DNA from: Scenedesmus sp. ARA3
Lineage: Eukaryota; Chlorophyta; Chlorophyceae; Sphaeropleales; Scenedesmaceae
DNA: 64,000 nt
Assembly: GCA_004335835.1 (NCBI GenBank)
Contig: RWJK01001478.1
Location: 274 to 64,273, forward strand
Reading direction: 5' to 3'
Shown one piece after another: positions 31,874 through 44,918 of this stretch (its first letter is position 1; every line of letters starts with the position of its first letter). The notes beneath the pieces are model-generated. The model did not search any database. It was not told where the DNA came from and worked only from the letters and a program-made list of their open reading frames with translations. A program made the position numbers and the translations under genes.

Positions 31874-34800
31874 GTGCATAGAGACGATGGTGTCTCGCAA
31901 GCAGTGCATGCATATGCATAATCAAATTGTGAGGATACGGCCGATGCGGCAGCGCAACAACAACAACAGCTCGCCAGCAGTGCAGACAGCACGTTTGACT
32001 GAACAACTTGACCACAAAAGACGTTGATTAGTGCGCAGTGGCCTGCATGACATACGCCACACCACACTTTTTTGTCTATGCGCACGTTGACTATATACAA
32101 AAATCAAATGTACGGTGCGAGCAGGCATCGAGCACGCTTGCGTGGGCGCTGCTACTTTCTACTGCATGGCTGAGATGCCCTGCTTTATGCTGCGGTGCGG
32201 TGTACTTCTTGTGTTGCACTGGCAGCTGGCTGCCTGTGTGTATTGAACGGTTGGACGGGGTCCTTTCTTCTTCATTGCTAGGAAGAGGTTTTTTGCGCTG
32301 TGCTGTGATGAGCGTGCAGCTTTTGAGCTGCGCAGGAGCACATGGATAGACAATAACTACTGGGGTGTTGGGTGCAACTCGGCTGTTTTAGCTCAAGCTA
32401 CCTAGGGAGCGCTGCGGACCGTGCAGCGGCGGCAACATGCATGTGTGCATATGCATGCATGTTGGGTTGTGGAATATCTGCATGGCGCTTGCCGTACTTT
32501 TTTGCGCTTATAAGATAACAGCATCAACGTTTTGTAGTGGCAAAAGCAGAAGCTTGCAGGCTGGCGGCAGCTGCCCTTAGCACGCTTCTGTGTCTTAGCA
32601 TCCTAATGTTGATTGCCTTCTTGGAGATGGGATGCTGTTCCACTGTGTCTATGTGGTGCTCATGAGCAAAGCAGTGAGCAATGTCCTGGACCTTTGGGGG
32701 CTGTGGAGCACAGGGGCTGTTGCGTGGTAGCGCTGCCTCTTGTACTGTTGTTATGAGAGCATATTTCAGGCCTTCTCATCTGGTGTGATCTTCGTGGTGC
32801 ACTAGGCGGTTAATCACAACAGGTTGCTGTTTGCGCTGCGTGGTGCTCCGGGGGCGCATGTCTCGGCGTGCAGATGTGGTTTTGGTTGCTATAGACAGCC
32901 GGCAGCCTTGTGCTTGGGTTTGACGCCATTCCTTGTTCTGGGGTCGCATGTCTCGGACGAAGGTGTTGTATTGTGCTTACCTAGGCAATTGACTGCGCGG
33001 AAGCCGGTGTTGGCTGCGTGTCTTGTCAAGGAGCGCATGTCTTTCAGTTGGCCTCTGCATTTCTTGATAGCCCTGTTTTGATGAGAGGCATGGTGTGTGG
33101 CTCTTGGTGCCATTTTGAAGTTGTTACGGGCCGTTACACATCTTTTATGTCAACAATGCAGCGGTGCAGTGCATGCCACGACCCAGCACACCTGGCTGCT
33201 TTTGAGGCCTTCAATAGGATTACTGTCATTCGTTGCGCAGGCTGCTTGCTGGTGCTGCTCGCTACGCTGTGCGGCAGCCGCTTCGCTGTTGACGGAAAGG
33301 CAGGACTGCAGCAATGAGACACACTGCATTGCTGCTGCGAACCGGGCGTGCTTTGGTTACAGCCGCCCGGTTGTGCGTGCTTATGTTATTAGATTTGCTG
33401 TGAGGGGATGTTTTGTTGGTCACCCCGTGGTGACCCTCGCGCCCCTATGTTGCAGAGCATGATGTCACCCTGCTGGGTTATGAGATAGCCCAGACATATG
33501 GCTTCCCTGATTGCCCTGCATCCTGAGCAGCTGTACTACAGAAGGATCGTTTGGTTGTATGCAAGCAGAAGAGCCTGCTGCTGCATCTTGTTGTATGTTA
33601 CGCCAGCAAAACCAGGGCCTATTTAGCCTGCATGCGCTGTGTGCGCATGCTATTACGTATACCACTGCACTTGGCATGCCACTGCACTTATACCACTGCA
33701 CTTGGCATGCCACTGCACTTATACCACTGCACTTGGCAAGTGTGCATGCGCATGCACAGTATGTCAAGCAGCAGTACATAATACTATTATATCACATACC
33801 ATTACACGACCTGACAGACCCAGCTGATAGTTGCAAGCTGTCCATGCCGTACTTGGACTTTACTGTACCCTAGAATCTGCTTGTACTGCATTACACATTG
33901 TCCTTACACCTGCCGCAGTTTGTTGTGCAAGGTGAATTTCGACATGCAGGTAGCACCCCAGTGGATGGGCTGCTAGAGACGCTGGCCTGGACTTTTGTGG
34001 CTTTTCATACCTGGCAAGTGACAGCGTGCTGGTTATGTTCCAAATTGCAGGGCGCCGTGCAGAGTTGCTGCCCAAGGGTCTGCTGACGCTGACATGCCCC
34101 GTGCTGCTAGCAGTGAGAAGAACAGCAAGTGCCTCTGGTGTGAATGTGTTTTTTTTTTGGCTTTTGTGATGCAATGCATGCAGCAGCAGGATTGCTGAAG
34201 TCCATGCCTCATGCAGCGCAAGGTGTGCATGATGATGAAGTGATACAATGTGCGCGCATGGGAGCGGCCCACTTGGCAGAACAGTTTGCACAGCTGCTGT
34301 GCTGTGGTGTGCAGCTGCACTACGAGCATCTGTACACAGTGATGCAAGTGCATATAGCTGCTGCTAGCTCTGCACGAGCATACACACGAAATCTGGTGCA
34401 TGGCACGGCAGGGTTGGGCATCACTTGACAGCCTTGCCCAACGCTTTGGGGTGGCTCTACAGCTGTCCTGCAGGATGCTTTCTGCGTTCAGCTTGAGAGG
34501 CAGCTGGCGATGAACGCATCAAAGGCTGGCTTGCAGTAGTCTGCTGATTTCAGGCCACTTGCTTGTTTGCTTATGACGTGTGTTGAGCCTGGAGACTCTT
34601 GCCAGTAGTGGGTGTGTGCTATCTATGGAGTTTCGGTAGTCAAGTGCCTGGCTGCTACTGGCGTTTCGGTAGTCAAGTGCCTGGCTACGATTGGCTGCTT
34701 CGACAGGTGGTGATGGCTGCCGTGCTTTTTGTAAAGGGAGAGTTTTCATTGTAGAGGGTTTCTTGTGTTACTGTGTGCTCCCTGGTGAGCTGCAGCCGCC

Positions 34801-36290
34801 AGCGGCATGCAGCATAGCATATGGCTGCTCTGGCCTTGGTGAGGTGCAGGTGGGCTGCTTTGATACACGCTCAGCTGCCGCAGCTGTCACAGCGGCCGTG
34901 ACAAATGGTATGGCTGCTGTGCTCTGGCTCTGGTCGGCGACCCGTGGCCCGCGGGTCGCGGTGACCCGCCGGCGGGAGCAGCAGCGCAGTAGTTCACTTA
35001 CACTGCTGAGGTTATTGACTGTTACACATGTATACTTGGGTGCTTGTCCCAGATGATCAGCAGGCTGCCTGCGCCTGGTTAGCTGCTGTCTGGCCGGGTG
35101 GGGTGCAGCTCTCGGCACCGGCTGTGCAGGGGCGGTGCATGCGCAGCCAGCACAAGCTGCGCAAGATGCTGTACATTGTGCAGCTGACGTGGCATCGTGC
35201 CATGTGGGCGACCCACGTCTTTAGGGTTGCTGGTGGCGGGTTGCTTTTTGTCATGCCTGCAGCAAGGGGGGGCACTAAAGAAATTCCAGGACATCATCAC
35301 AAGAAACCCAAACGGGGTCCCCCCCCCCCGCACTCACCTCAAAAACTTGTGCCTGCAGGCGCCTGACTTGCTGATATGTTTATTGGTGATAGCAATAATG
35401 TATCTAGACGACTGCAGCAGCTGTGTTAACGTGTGGTTGCAGCAACCTGTCCGCCAGTTTACCCGACCAAATAAGTTGCTGCTGCTGGGATTTGACATGC
35501 ACCACACCAGTGGTCAGTGGATTGTAAGCTGCTCCACATGTAAATAAGTGTTCACTAGCCTTGAAGAGGTGTGCAATGGTTATATTATGATCTAAGCTTT
35601 CAGACAATCTTATGTGTGTCCCAGTCAGGCACCTGGCAAAAAAGTTAGGAAATCCAAGACAAAAAGTTGACCAGGCCCCAGGGATGCCGTCAGTCGCGCC
35701 AGGCTTCAAGTTGAAGCAGTACAGTACACTTTGCCAGCCAAGTCGGGGGGAACCCTGCGCCTGCACTGCCGCATGATACAAAACCAGAACAGCAGAACCA
35801 ACGAAATCCAGAGATTTATCTTGCTGCACAGCTGCTGGTGGCTGTCGCCATTCAATGACTTGATTTTGGGTCGAAGATTTGAGCTTGAACCGCAGGCGTC
35901 AGTCAAACACAGCTCGACGTATTCAGCTTCACCGTTGCAGCGACACATTGGCTGAGTACAAGGTGAATCAACGCAACTTAGATCAAACTAGCACAGCAAC
36001 GTGGCAGAACCATTCGCAGATGAAGGCCGCTTGAACACGGCAGGCAAGTTGCAGTCTCGGAATCAGAAACACTCCGAATCGATATGATGAGCTGGCATGT
36101 AGCCTTAACCTCCGCTACCTGAGCCAAGTTCCGCAATGAGATGAGGGCCCGCGCTGTGCTTCTCTCCCCGCTGTGAGGCAGCACTGGGCCCATGCATGGC
36201 TGAGCTTAATTCTCCTGCTGTGCTGCGCTGTAGGAACCTCCTGACGCAACCCGGTGGTTACGCACAAGACCAAATATATATGCTCGAAAC
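31874..36290. other. Long region after ankyrin-RING copy 1, no confident gene
   Basis: The first 2 kb is duplicated after copy 2. Open pieces without recognisable domains occur, for example 34216-34370 on the plus strand (EVIQCARMGAAHLAEQFAQL). A 31-base repeat sits at 33660-33740 and a 35-base near-duplicate (GGTAGTCAAGTGCCTGGCT) at about 34633-34690. Confidence 0.45.
33660..33740 (+). repeat. 31-base minisatellite, 2.6 copies
   Basis: TACCACTGCACTTGGCATGC plus CACTGCACTTA starts at 33660, 33691 and 33722 with no divergence between the full copies. Confidence 0.9.
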
Positions 36291-39210
36291 ATGGGCCTGA
36301 CTAGCAGTAGTCTTTCAACAAAGAAAGCAGAGGTTTTGAAGCTTTCTTGTCAAGGTGCGTGCCGACTAATTCCCTGGCAGTTGAAGCCCAGCACTGCTGT
36401 AACCACTGTGCTGGTGGGACAGGGTTGGTCCGGAACTCTCAGCAGCCTGTCTTGCGACGTGCCTGCTGACTAACGTACTAGCACCAGCAAGTTATACTTA
36501 CGAGCACCGCGCAGGCAGCGCACCAGCCCTGATTTATGCCCCTGCTTGGTGTGCTGCTGCACCTGTGCAGGTGATGCTGCTGGAGTGAGTGCGCTGGCAG
36601 ATGCATACCCAGAGCTGCTGCAGTTCTGCAGCTCTGGCCGCACCAGTTGCTGGCACCTTGCTGCTCGGGCTGGCGCAGCGGACGTGCTGGCTGTGCTGGT
36701 CAGCAGAGCAGAAGACCTCAAGTACAGGCACTGCCTGGAGCAGCGCCTCAGCAGGCAGCAGCTGCCAAAGCAACAGCAGCAGCAGCAGAAGGAAAGCCTG
36801 ATCCAGAAGATGGTGAACGCACGCAACTGCTGCTCTGTGACGCCGTTGATGATGGCAGCGGAGAGCGGCTGCGCTGACAGCGTGCGCCTGCTGCTGCAGC
36901 AGGTGCGGGCGGTTGAGGGGGCTCCCCCCCATGCGTGCATGTGGCATGCATTCCAGAGCACTGTCCAAGCACGACTGTACATCGAACATCATGGGGCAGC
37001 AACGGTGCTGCAACTGCTGCACTTTGCAAGTTGTCGCTGGTGCGTTGCTGATGTCTGCTGCGTTGCACCACGCGCTTGCCTGCAGGGCGCCAACCCTTGG
37101 GCTGTCGACGACGTCGGCTGCAGCGCACTGCACTACGCCGCAGGTGAGGCCGTGCTTGCAAGGCCGTGCTTGGAAAGTGCTGCCTTTCACGTGGTCACAC
37201 AAGTCTAGCAACGTCTGACAGCAAAGGAGCAGCAACAGGACAACCAGCCCCAGATACGTGCTTCTAGCAACTGCGGTCATCTGCTGCCCACATGGCAGCG
37301 CGCCCAGCTGCAGCTGTGGGTGTGGGCAGCCCAACTGCCTTACAGGCTGCTCACCACATGGCCCACACACCACACAGCATCACAGCAGCGAGTTCATCGT
37401 GCCTGCATGTGTCAGTGCCGACAAGGCTGCAATGCAGCTGCAAGCATTTGTTGCACACCAGCGCAACACAGACATCCATGCCTGGCTTGTCTGCTCGCTC
37501 CTGCAGGTGCCGACAAGCCCGCCATTATCAGCCTGCTGCTGGGTGCTGCCGGCGACACCGGCCCAGTGAGGGGGCCCAACGCGCCACACACCAGGTGAAC
37601 ACACCTGCCAGCTTATATGGAAGGGACTTGATCAAACATGCTGCCACAATATGGAGGGGCCCCGAAGGTCGCAGTAGTCACGTACTACTCTGTTTTGTTT
37701 GTCATCTGCATAAGCGCCGCGTGCTGTTAGCGGCTTCACGCCATGCGCTGCAACGACAGGCAGCTCAAACATACATCCCGCGGCTGCTGCTTGCATTGCT
37801 CACATGCCCGTGACAGGACAGGAGAGTACCGCATGTCATGTTGCTCAGCTCTGGCGCATGGCCAGACGCCACACAATCTAGATCTTGGTATTCCAGCATG
37901 CCCACTGCACCGCTTGTGAACTGACCGTGCCCTGCAGGTATGCCAACGTACGCAACCGGGCAGGCCTCACTGCAGTGCACTACGCTGTGCGCGCCGCCGC
38001 AGGCCAAGCCCTTGAGGTGCTGCTGCGTGGTGGCGCCAACCCGGGTCTAGTGTCCTTCATCGACTGCATGTGGGAGGGCCTGCCACGCGGCTCCAGCCCG
38101 CTGCACCTGGCTGCCAGGAAGAATGACAATGCGCTGGCACTGCAGCTGCTCAGGGCCCATGTGAGTGCCGGAGGGCTGCAAGCAACATGCTTAAGGGTTG
38201 AGTTTCAATACGTGCGCCGCTGTCAAATGCAGATCTGCTGGTGTTGGTTTCAGCGCTCGCTCTTTATGAAACACACAGGGCTGGCATCATGCTTCCTACA
38301 AAGTCCTGTTACGCTGTTTGTGCGTCTTTGTTCGCGAATCTAACTCTGTTTGTTGGCACTTGGTGCTGAAGCTGCAATGCTGCTTTGCACGCCAGCCAGC
38401 CTATCTGTGGATAAACTGATCTTCAGGGCATGCCTCCTGACATTCCGTTGGAACTGCTCTGCGTATCGCTTGCAGGCCGACCTGTGGCAGCACCGCGGCC
38501 AAATCGATCCCCGCACGGTTGAGGACCGCACCCACCTGCTGCCGTACCAGCTGGCGCTGCGCCACAACAACACGCAGCTCGCAGAGTGCCTGGACCCCAC
38601 CACACCGCTGTCAACGCTGTTTGGAGGCGCTGCCCCTCAAGAGCTGCCTGCATCGGTTCTGCTGGGGCCTGCAAGCCTGGCGCAGCTGGCTAGGGGGGCC
38701 CTCAGCAGGAAGCTTGAGGCAGAGTTGAAGTCAATGCAAGATCAGGCACAGCTGGCAACGTCACCTCTGTTACAGGAGGGAATTGAGCAGTGTGTGGCGG
38801 TTGCTAGTGTGGCAAGTGCTGCGCAGGCTGCAGCATGCTGCGCATCTGCTGTGCTGTGCTGCAACAGTGACAGGGTGGCAAGCTCTGCAGTCATGGCAGC
38901 ACCCTGCAAGGACACAGACACTGAGGAAGAGACAGATGGTGAGGATGGTGAGCCCTGTGATGTTACGACGAGAGCTGCCTGCAAGGCCGAAGATGATGAG
39001 ACAGCTGCAGGTGATGATGATCAGGATGAAGAGAATGATGATGATGGTGAGCCCTGCAGGGTGTGCTTGGACGCTGCTCCCGCGGTGTGCCTGCAGCCCT
39101 GCAGCCACCGCATCTGCGCAGACTGCTGCGCCACCATGCTGGCAGCGCAGAGCAGGTGTGTGCTGGTGTGCCCGTTCTGCAGGGGCGGCGTGGGGGCGCT
39201 GGGGCCGTAA
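36291..39210 (+). CDS. Ankyrin-repeat RING-finger E3 ubiquitin ligase (XB3/XBAT type), copy 2
   Basis: Six exons: 36291-36354, 36571-36902, 37086-37143, 37507-37594, 37938-38160, 38476-39210; phases 1,0,1,2,0; 499 residues. It begins MGLTSSSLS, so residue 2 is Gly and N-myristoylation is possible as in plant XB3 proteins. The order is: ankyrin repeats (GDAAGVSALADAYPELL, CWHLAARAG, VTPLMMAAESGCADSVRLLL, CSALHYAAG, LTAVHYAVRAAAGQALEVLL, SSPLHLAARKND), then the XB3 hallmark YQLALRHNN, an acidic linker (DDDQDEENDDDGE) and a C-terminal C3HC4 RING (CRVC, CSHRIC, C, CPFC; residues about 449-499). Expected activity is E2-dependent ubiquitin transfer, probably at membranes. A Q-rich insert lies in the second ankyrin region. 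Copies 1 and 3 flank it; copy 1 is the closer relative and shares its downstream DNA. Confidence 0.88.
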
Positions 39211-42200
39211 GTGCGTGGAGAGCATTCCCGCGTTGATGCAGTGCATGCACAAGCAATCTACTTTTTTGGCTGTGCACGCATGGGGTGTTTGAACAGGTTC
39301 GCATGATGCAAGCAGACATCAGCTGAAGAACAGGCGTGCTCGCGTGAGCGTTGCTGTATTGGCTTGATGGCTGGATGCACCCACTTGTTTCGCACTGGTG
39401 ACACACCAGTGTGCATTGAACGCTCGAAAGGCTCTTCTGACCTTTCAAAGCCCGTTGTACCTGTTGCTGGGAGCTAGGCTTGCATGCTAGGTTTGCTTGC
39501 TAGGTTTGAATGCTAGGTTTGCATGCGAGGTTTGCATGCCGTGCACAATGAACGTGCAGCTTCCAGCTGCACAGGAGCACGTAGCTATAAACGTGGGTGC
39601 TGGGCGCAATCAATGTATGATAGCTCAAGCTCAAACAGGGAGTGCTGTGCACCATCAAGCAGCCCCACTGCATGTGCGCATGCATGTGCGGTGGAGCCCT
39701 TGAAGGCCCGCATGGCGCTTGCCGTACATTGCCGTACATTTTGGCTTTTTGTGGTCATAGCTGGGCGCGCATGTATATAAGTGGCACATTATGATAGCAG
39801 CATGCACACTTCTGCAAGAAAGGCACATGCGGATGGAGACTTGCAGGCTGGCTTGACTGCCCCCAGCATGCACTTGTGGCTTTTGGCGGCTGATAAAGGC
39901 TTTCAGGGCCTGAAATGAGATACTGCTAGCACACTGTGTCTTTTCGGTGCTCACAATCAACGCAGTGAGCGATGCTCTTTACTTTTTAGCGTTGCTCTGT
40001 GAAATGGCCGCAGTGTGTTGCCATTGCCTCTTTGTATGTTGCTGGGAGGGAATGTCTAAGGGTGCCTGTCTAGTGCGGTGCTTGTGCTGCTGTAGTGAGT
40101 TGACGTACAAACATGGTGCTGTTCTGCCTGGCACATCTTCTCTTCCGAGAGCGCATGTCTCGGGATGGCGGTGAAGTTGTCTGCTGCACTAGGCAGCTGG
40201 CAACCCAGGCATTGGTTCAAATGCCATTCCTTGTTTCAGGAGCGCATGACTTGGACACTTCTGATGCCGCTGCTTCAAGCAAAGTTGCCTGGTGCAAAGT
40301 TTGCTTGGCCACGCGGCTGATTGCGCACATGCTGGTGGTTGCGCCGTGTCCGTTGCAGGGAGCGCTTGCCTAGGGAATGTCTGCTGCATTTCCAGGCCGT
40401 TGTTCTGATGTGAGGGCCTGTTCTGATTGTGGTGCTTACAGCTGGCTCTAGGCACCATCTGGCAATCCGGTCTGGGCCACTTGCTGGCACAGAAGCTGAC
40501 TGCGTGTGAGCCTTGATGTATTACTGATGCGCCCGGTGCAACAGCTGCAGAGCATGCAACCATGGCAGATCACCGGGCTGCTTGTGAGGTTTTGGGAGAT
40601 GCTGCTCTGCCCACTGATGAGTGCTTCTGCTTGCAAATGTGTCTGCTTACTGCTCTGCAGAGCAGCTGTGCAGCAGAGACTTGTGCCGCCTGCCTACAGC
40701 GTTGTGCTGGTTGCATGCTTGTAGTGCCGGAGCGGCCGTGCTGCAACTAGTGTCGCTGGGAGCACAGTCTCCCGCTTGTATGTACTTGTTTTCGTGTATG
40801 GCTAGGCGAGGAACTGTGATGATGGTCACTGATTGGTGACCTGATGCTAAACATGATGCAGAGCATGATGCCACCTTGCTGGGTGGTGTGAGCACCCAAA
40901 CAGGTGGCTCCCCTGATTGCCTGCACCTGGATATTCGCTGGAGGAGTGGTTGCTTGTGCGCAGGCAGAGCCTGCAGAGCCTGCTGCTGCATCTTTTGAAC
41001 GTTGAACCAGCAAGATCAGGGCTCCTTTTGCCTGCATCTGGAGCAGCTGTACTACAGTAGGAGTGGTTGGTTGTATGCAAGCAGAAGAGCCTGCTGCTGC
41101 ACCTTGTTTGTACCTTAGACCAGCGTGAGATGCGTTGCTTCTGCTTGCAGTAGCTTGGCGCACAAGATGTGTGGCGCTTTGCATGCACAGCATTTGCAGC
41201 ACGCAGCAACAGGAAGAGGCCTCGTGCTCTTCCTCTACCTTGGTGTACCTTGGTGCCTTTTGCCTTTTCATCACCAGAGGTAGTTTGCTGACAGTTGCAA
41301 GCTTGTGCCTGCCCAGCTTTGACTGTACTGTACCGCTTACTGTCATAGAGCCTGCTAGTACTGCACTGCATTGCTGCTGACAATGCAAGGTTGTGCCAGG
41401 AGGAGTTCTCGCTAGGCTGGTTGCTGACTAGTTGAATGGCAATTTGGGTGGTTTAAGTCTTGAACTCTGCTTACATCTCCACATCCTGCGTCATTAACGC
41501 ATCAGTTGCTTGAGGTTGCAGATGTTGCACATTTTCTGCAGACAGCTTCATGTTTTGTATGGGGTTCCAGCACGGTGACTCATCTCCTGCAACCATTTTT
41601 CAGGTGTATTTTTGGGGGTGTAGCACATTGTGCACATGCAGGGTCAAGAGTCTCTGCAGGCTGAGAAGTTTCTATGCCAGCAGTCACAGCAAGGGCATGT
41701 GATACATGTGCATTGCGCTACTATTGCACTGCGTAACATTACAGTGGCTGTGTTGCACGTGAGTTACGCTACTATGCATTGTATCACCACTGCATTGCAG
41801 CGGCTGTGATGCATGTGCATTGTGCTACTAATACATTGCATTGCATTGCTAGCAAGTGGATAGCTCGAGTGCGTTCCGCAAGCAGCATGGTGTGCATGCT
41901 GATCAGGTGACGTGGTGTGCATTTCCAAGAAGCGCTGCAGCTGAAAGAACAAAGTGCACAGCCTGCTGTCTGCTGGAGGCGAAGCACATTACTGCACACC
42001 ACATCCTTATGTGCAGAGTACGTGGGGTGCCTGTTGCTGAGTATGGCAGTGCTGGAGGCGGGTCTGCTAGAGGCGTCGCACGAAACTGCACACCATATCC
42101 TCATGTGCATAGTACGTGGGGTGCCTGTTCCTGAGTATGGCAGTGCACAAGCATAGTTGGAGCTGGTGGTTAAGCAGCCAGGGTGGGTGGTTATACTATC

Positions 42201-44123
42201 ACAACATCAAACGTTGTCAACCTGTGGGAGTTGCGATGTGGGGTGGTTGTGCTGTCATCTTCTAGAACAGCTGGCCATGCATAGAGCATCTGCTGCCGTC
42301 TACTGCTTTTAGGCCCTTCACCTGCCTTCTGCTCGCAGAAATAGGAGTGTGGATCTGTAGTAGTAGTCCGGCATGAGGTGTTGTGTTCTCCCTTGGTGGT
42401 GTGGGTGTGCGAACAGCTGGTTGTTTTGGCAGCACACACATCAGCTGCTGCGCTGGGTTTCAATCATGTGGGCTGCGCAGTGTGATGCAGCCATGGATTG
42501 CAGTGCAGCACAGCCATGCCATGTTTGGCAATCCTGGACAAGCGCAGCATTGGGCTTGTTCAAGCATTGGGCTGGGAAGTTTGCTTGGCTCAGGACTAAA
42601 GTGTCAGCAGCCAGCGACGTTTGGTGGACAAGCGTCAGCAGCCAGCGACGTTTGGACGGCAGTACTGCCGTCTGCGATAGTGGTGTGTGGTGTTCAGCGC
42701 AAGCGGTGCCTGTCCTTGTTGCAGCTGGCCTTGCTGTTGGAAGGCTGTGTGCAGCTGGGAGTGTGGGGCTGGCTTGGAGGTGCCTTACACGGCTCGCAAT
42801 TTGATTGAGGATTGCGGCGCATGTACGTGCGTCTGTGCTCTGGCAGCAGTGCATTGTGCAGCCATGGCCTGCGCTGGCCGTGCCAGCAAGGCCGTCTGTG
42901 CAACACAGGCTGCTGTGCAGCTTCACTGGACTGCTGCTGCAGCACGTCTGCAGCCGCGGGTGAAACAGCATCCAGGGATGCTGCCAGGATTGCTGCTTTG
43001 CATGTATCTGCACAGAGTGGTTGATGATCCAGGGATCCAGTACTGGATCCAGTGGAATTGTGAAAACACAATGGTGGTCTGCAGACCGAGCGGTCCACGT
43101 GATGACAGCATGCTATCAGTGGCCACATCTACCATGTGATCAATCATGCCCAGCAGGCTGTGTTGCTGAAATCCAAGAATTCATGTTTGAATTCTTGTGA
43201 GAGCATACACACTGGTTGCATACATCGCATGTCACATGCCATGTAAATGGTGACTGCACCTCTCACATATTGATCATTCAAGCAGTCTTCTGAGTTATCA
43301 GCACAGCGATGTGAACAGCCGGGAAAGGTAGCGTATCAGTGACTTGAGCTGTTGCCAGGATCCCAGCGCTTGCAGCCTGTCAGGTACAGAGCACCCAGCT
43401 TCTGCAGTATCATTCCTGGAGGGCCCTTATGCAAAAATCGGGTTGTGCAGTGGTGAACCGGGCGTCTGCATCATTGAACCCCTTCACGCCTCCCTCCCGT
43501 CCCCCAAACCCCTGGCCTCCAGTGAACACGAGGAGCCAGCTAAGCAGCATGCTGACAAGGCCAGCAAACTGCCGACATAACACAGCGCATACTGATTGCT
43601 GGGTGTGGTAGCTATCGTTGTGCGCTTTAAATTACGTTAATCTCGTCATGTTGAGCACGTGGGGCAAGCACGAGCATCTTCGTAGTAGCCCCTACTTGAA
43701 AGGGCGCTACCCCTTCTCCTTTCGCTGGCGCATTGGACATTTGCTTGCTGCCACTGAGTCGTAAAATGCCGCGCGTGTAGGTTTAGTTGCTGCTGTGCAA
43801 ACGTCATCAGCCGGACGTTTGTGGCGATCACGTCCTGCCAATGGGCTCTGCCGCCAGCAGTTTGTCTGACAGGGGCACTCAGTTGCTGAAATGCGCTAGT
43901 AAAGGTGAGCTGCAGGCCGTGAATCGGCCGCACTCCTAGAGGCGGCCTGTGCAGGTTGTGTACTGCTGTTTCTGGCTTGGGGGCCCCTGGTTCACTGCCC
44001 GTCTCTCTTTCCGGATAAAGTCAAGCGCTGGGTGCATCGATGCAGCAACGTTGATTTGTATCTGTCTAGCTTGCGTCGTCGTGCACAGTTTGCCCAAGAT
44101 CTGTCAGCTGTGTTGCTGTGCAG
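39211..44123. other. Long region between ankyrin-RING copies 2 and 3, no confident gene
   Basis: The first 2 kb matches the flank of copy 1. Further on, 28-base repeats (GTCAGCAGCCAGCGACGTTTGG) lie near 42602 and 42630, a 95-base duplication (TGCACACCACATCCTTATGTGC versus CTGCACACCATATCCTCATG) at about 41990-42140, and an 18-base perfect palindrome at 43033-43050. Exon 1 of copy 3 should lie at the right end. Confidence 0.45.
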
Positions 44124-44336
44124 GTGATGCAGCTGCGGTGGATGCCCTCACAGGCGCCTACCCACAGCTGCTGTGCTACAGCAACTTCCTGCAAACCAGC
44201 TGCTGGCACTTGGCTGCTAGGGCTGGCTCATCGGACGTGCTGGCTGTGCTAGTCAGCAGAGCCGAAGACATAAAGTTCAGACACTGCCTAGCCAATGCTC
44301 GCCGCCGCAGCAGAAGCAACACCAGCAATGACAGGG

Positions 44337-44375
<39 letters not shown>

Positions 44376-44879
44376 GAGAAAGCTTGGTGCAGCAGCTGGT
44401 CAATGCACGCACCAGCAAAGACATCACGCCGCTGATGATGGCAGCGGAGAGCGGCTGCGCTGACAGCGTGCGCCTGCTGCTGCAGCAGGTGTGTTGCTAT
44501 CCTCACCACAAACCACCACCAGCAGCAGCAGCAGCAGCAGTTTGGAGAAACAGCTGTGCCTTTTGTGCCTGTGTTACCCATCCGTAGCAGCAGGAAGCAG
44601 TTTCTGGTGTGCGTCTTTTGCTGCCAGCAACATACCTGCCTGGCACTTGCAGCTCTGTCATGGTCGTGGTGATTGCGCAGTCCCTGGCACAAAATTTGCA
44701 ATGCTGTGCAGCAGCTGTGGATGCAAGCAATGGTGGCCGGCACCTCCTCTCCAGCCAAATAGAACTGCAGCTGACTTGACTGTTGCCTATCGTTGTGTGC
44801 TGTGTGCTGTGCCTGCAGGGCGCTGACCCTTGGGCGGCAGATAAGCTAGGCAGCACAGCGCTGCATTACGGAGCAGGTG

Positions 44880-44918
<39 letters not shown>

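Larger units (their letters stand above)
29430..41400 (+). repeat. Tandem segmental duplication carrying ankyrin-RING copies 1 and 2 with their downstream flanks
   Basis: Copy 1 (from about 29430) and copy 2 (from about 36240) match in the 5' flank (GGTGGTTACGCACAA before exon 1), exons and introns. They also match in at least 2 kb beyond the stop: for example GCATGATGTCACCCTGCTGG near 33458 versus GCATGATGCCACCTTGCTGG near 40866, and TTGGTTGTATGCAAGCAGAAGAGCC-like words near 33551 and 41069. The offset grows from 6.8 kb at exon 2 to about 7.4 kb in the 3' flank, through indels. Confidence 0.8.

Noticed and set aside
33660..33740. Regular 31-base repeats resembling a CRISPR array
   Set aside because: Copies are directly adjacent without spacers; it is a minisatellite in a eukaryotic genome.
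34144..34428. Faint resemblance of AAHLAEQFAQLL...HLYT to the C-terminal part of methylenetetrahydrofolate reductase
   Set aside because: Only a short patch, no flanking conserved motifs and no consistent exons; too weak to call.
43033..43050. Perfect 18-base palindrome centred on AGTACT
   Set aside because: Short palindrome with no neighbouring gene or repeat to give it meaning; likely chance.
43949..44123. N-terminal extension of ankyrin-RING copy 3 reading through from ATG 43949
   Set aside because: The stretch looks like intron ending in a good acceptor at 44123 that matches the exon 2 start in copies 1 and 2; kept only as an alternative.
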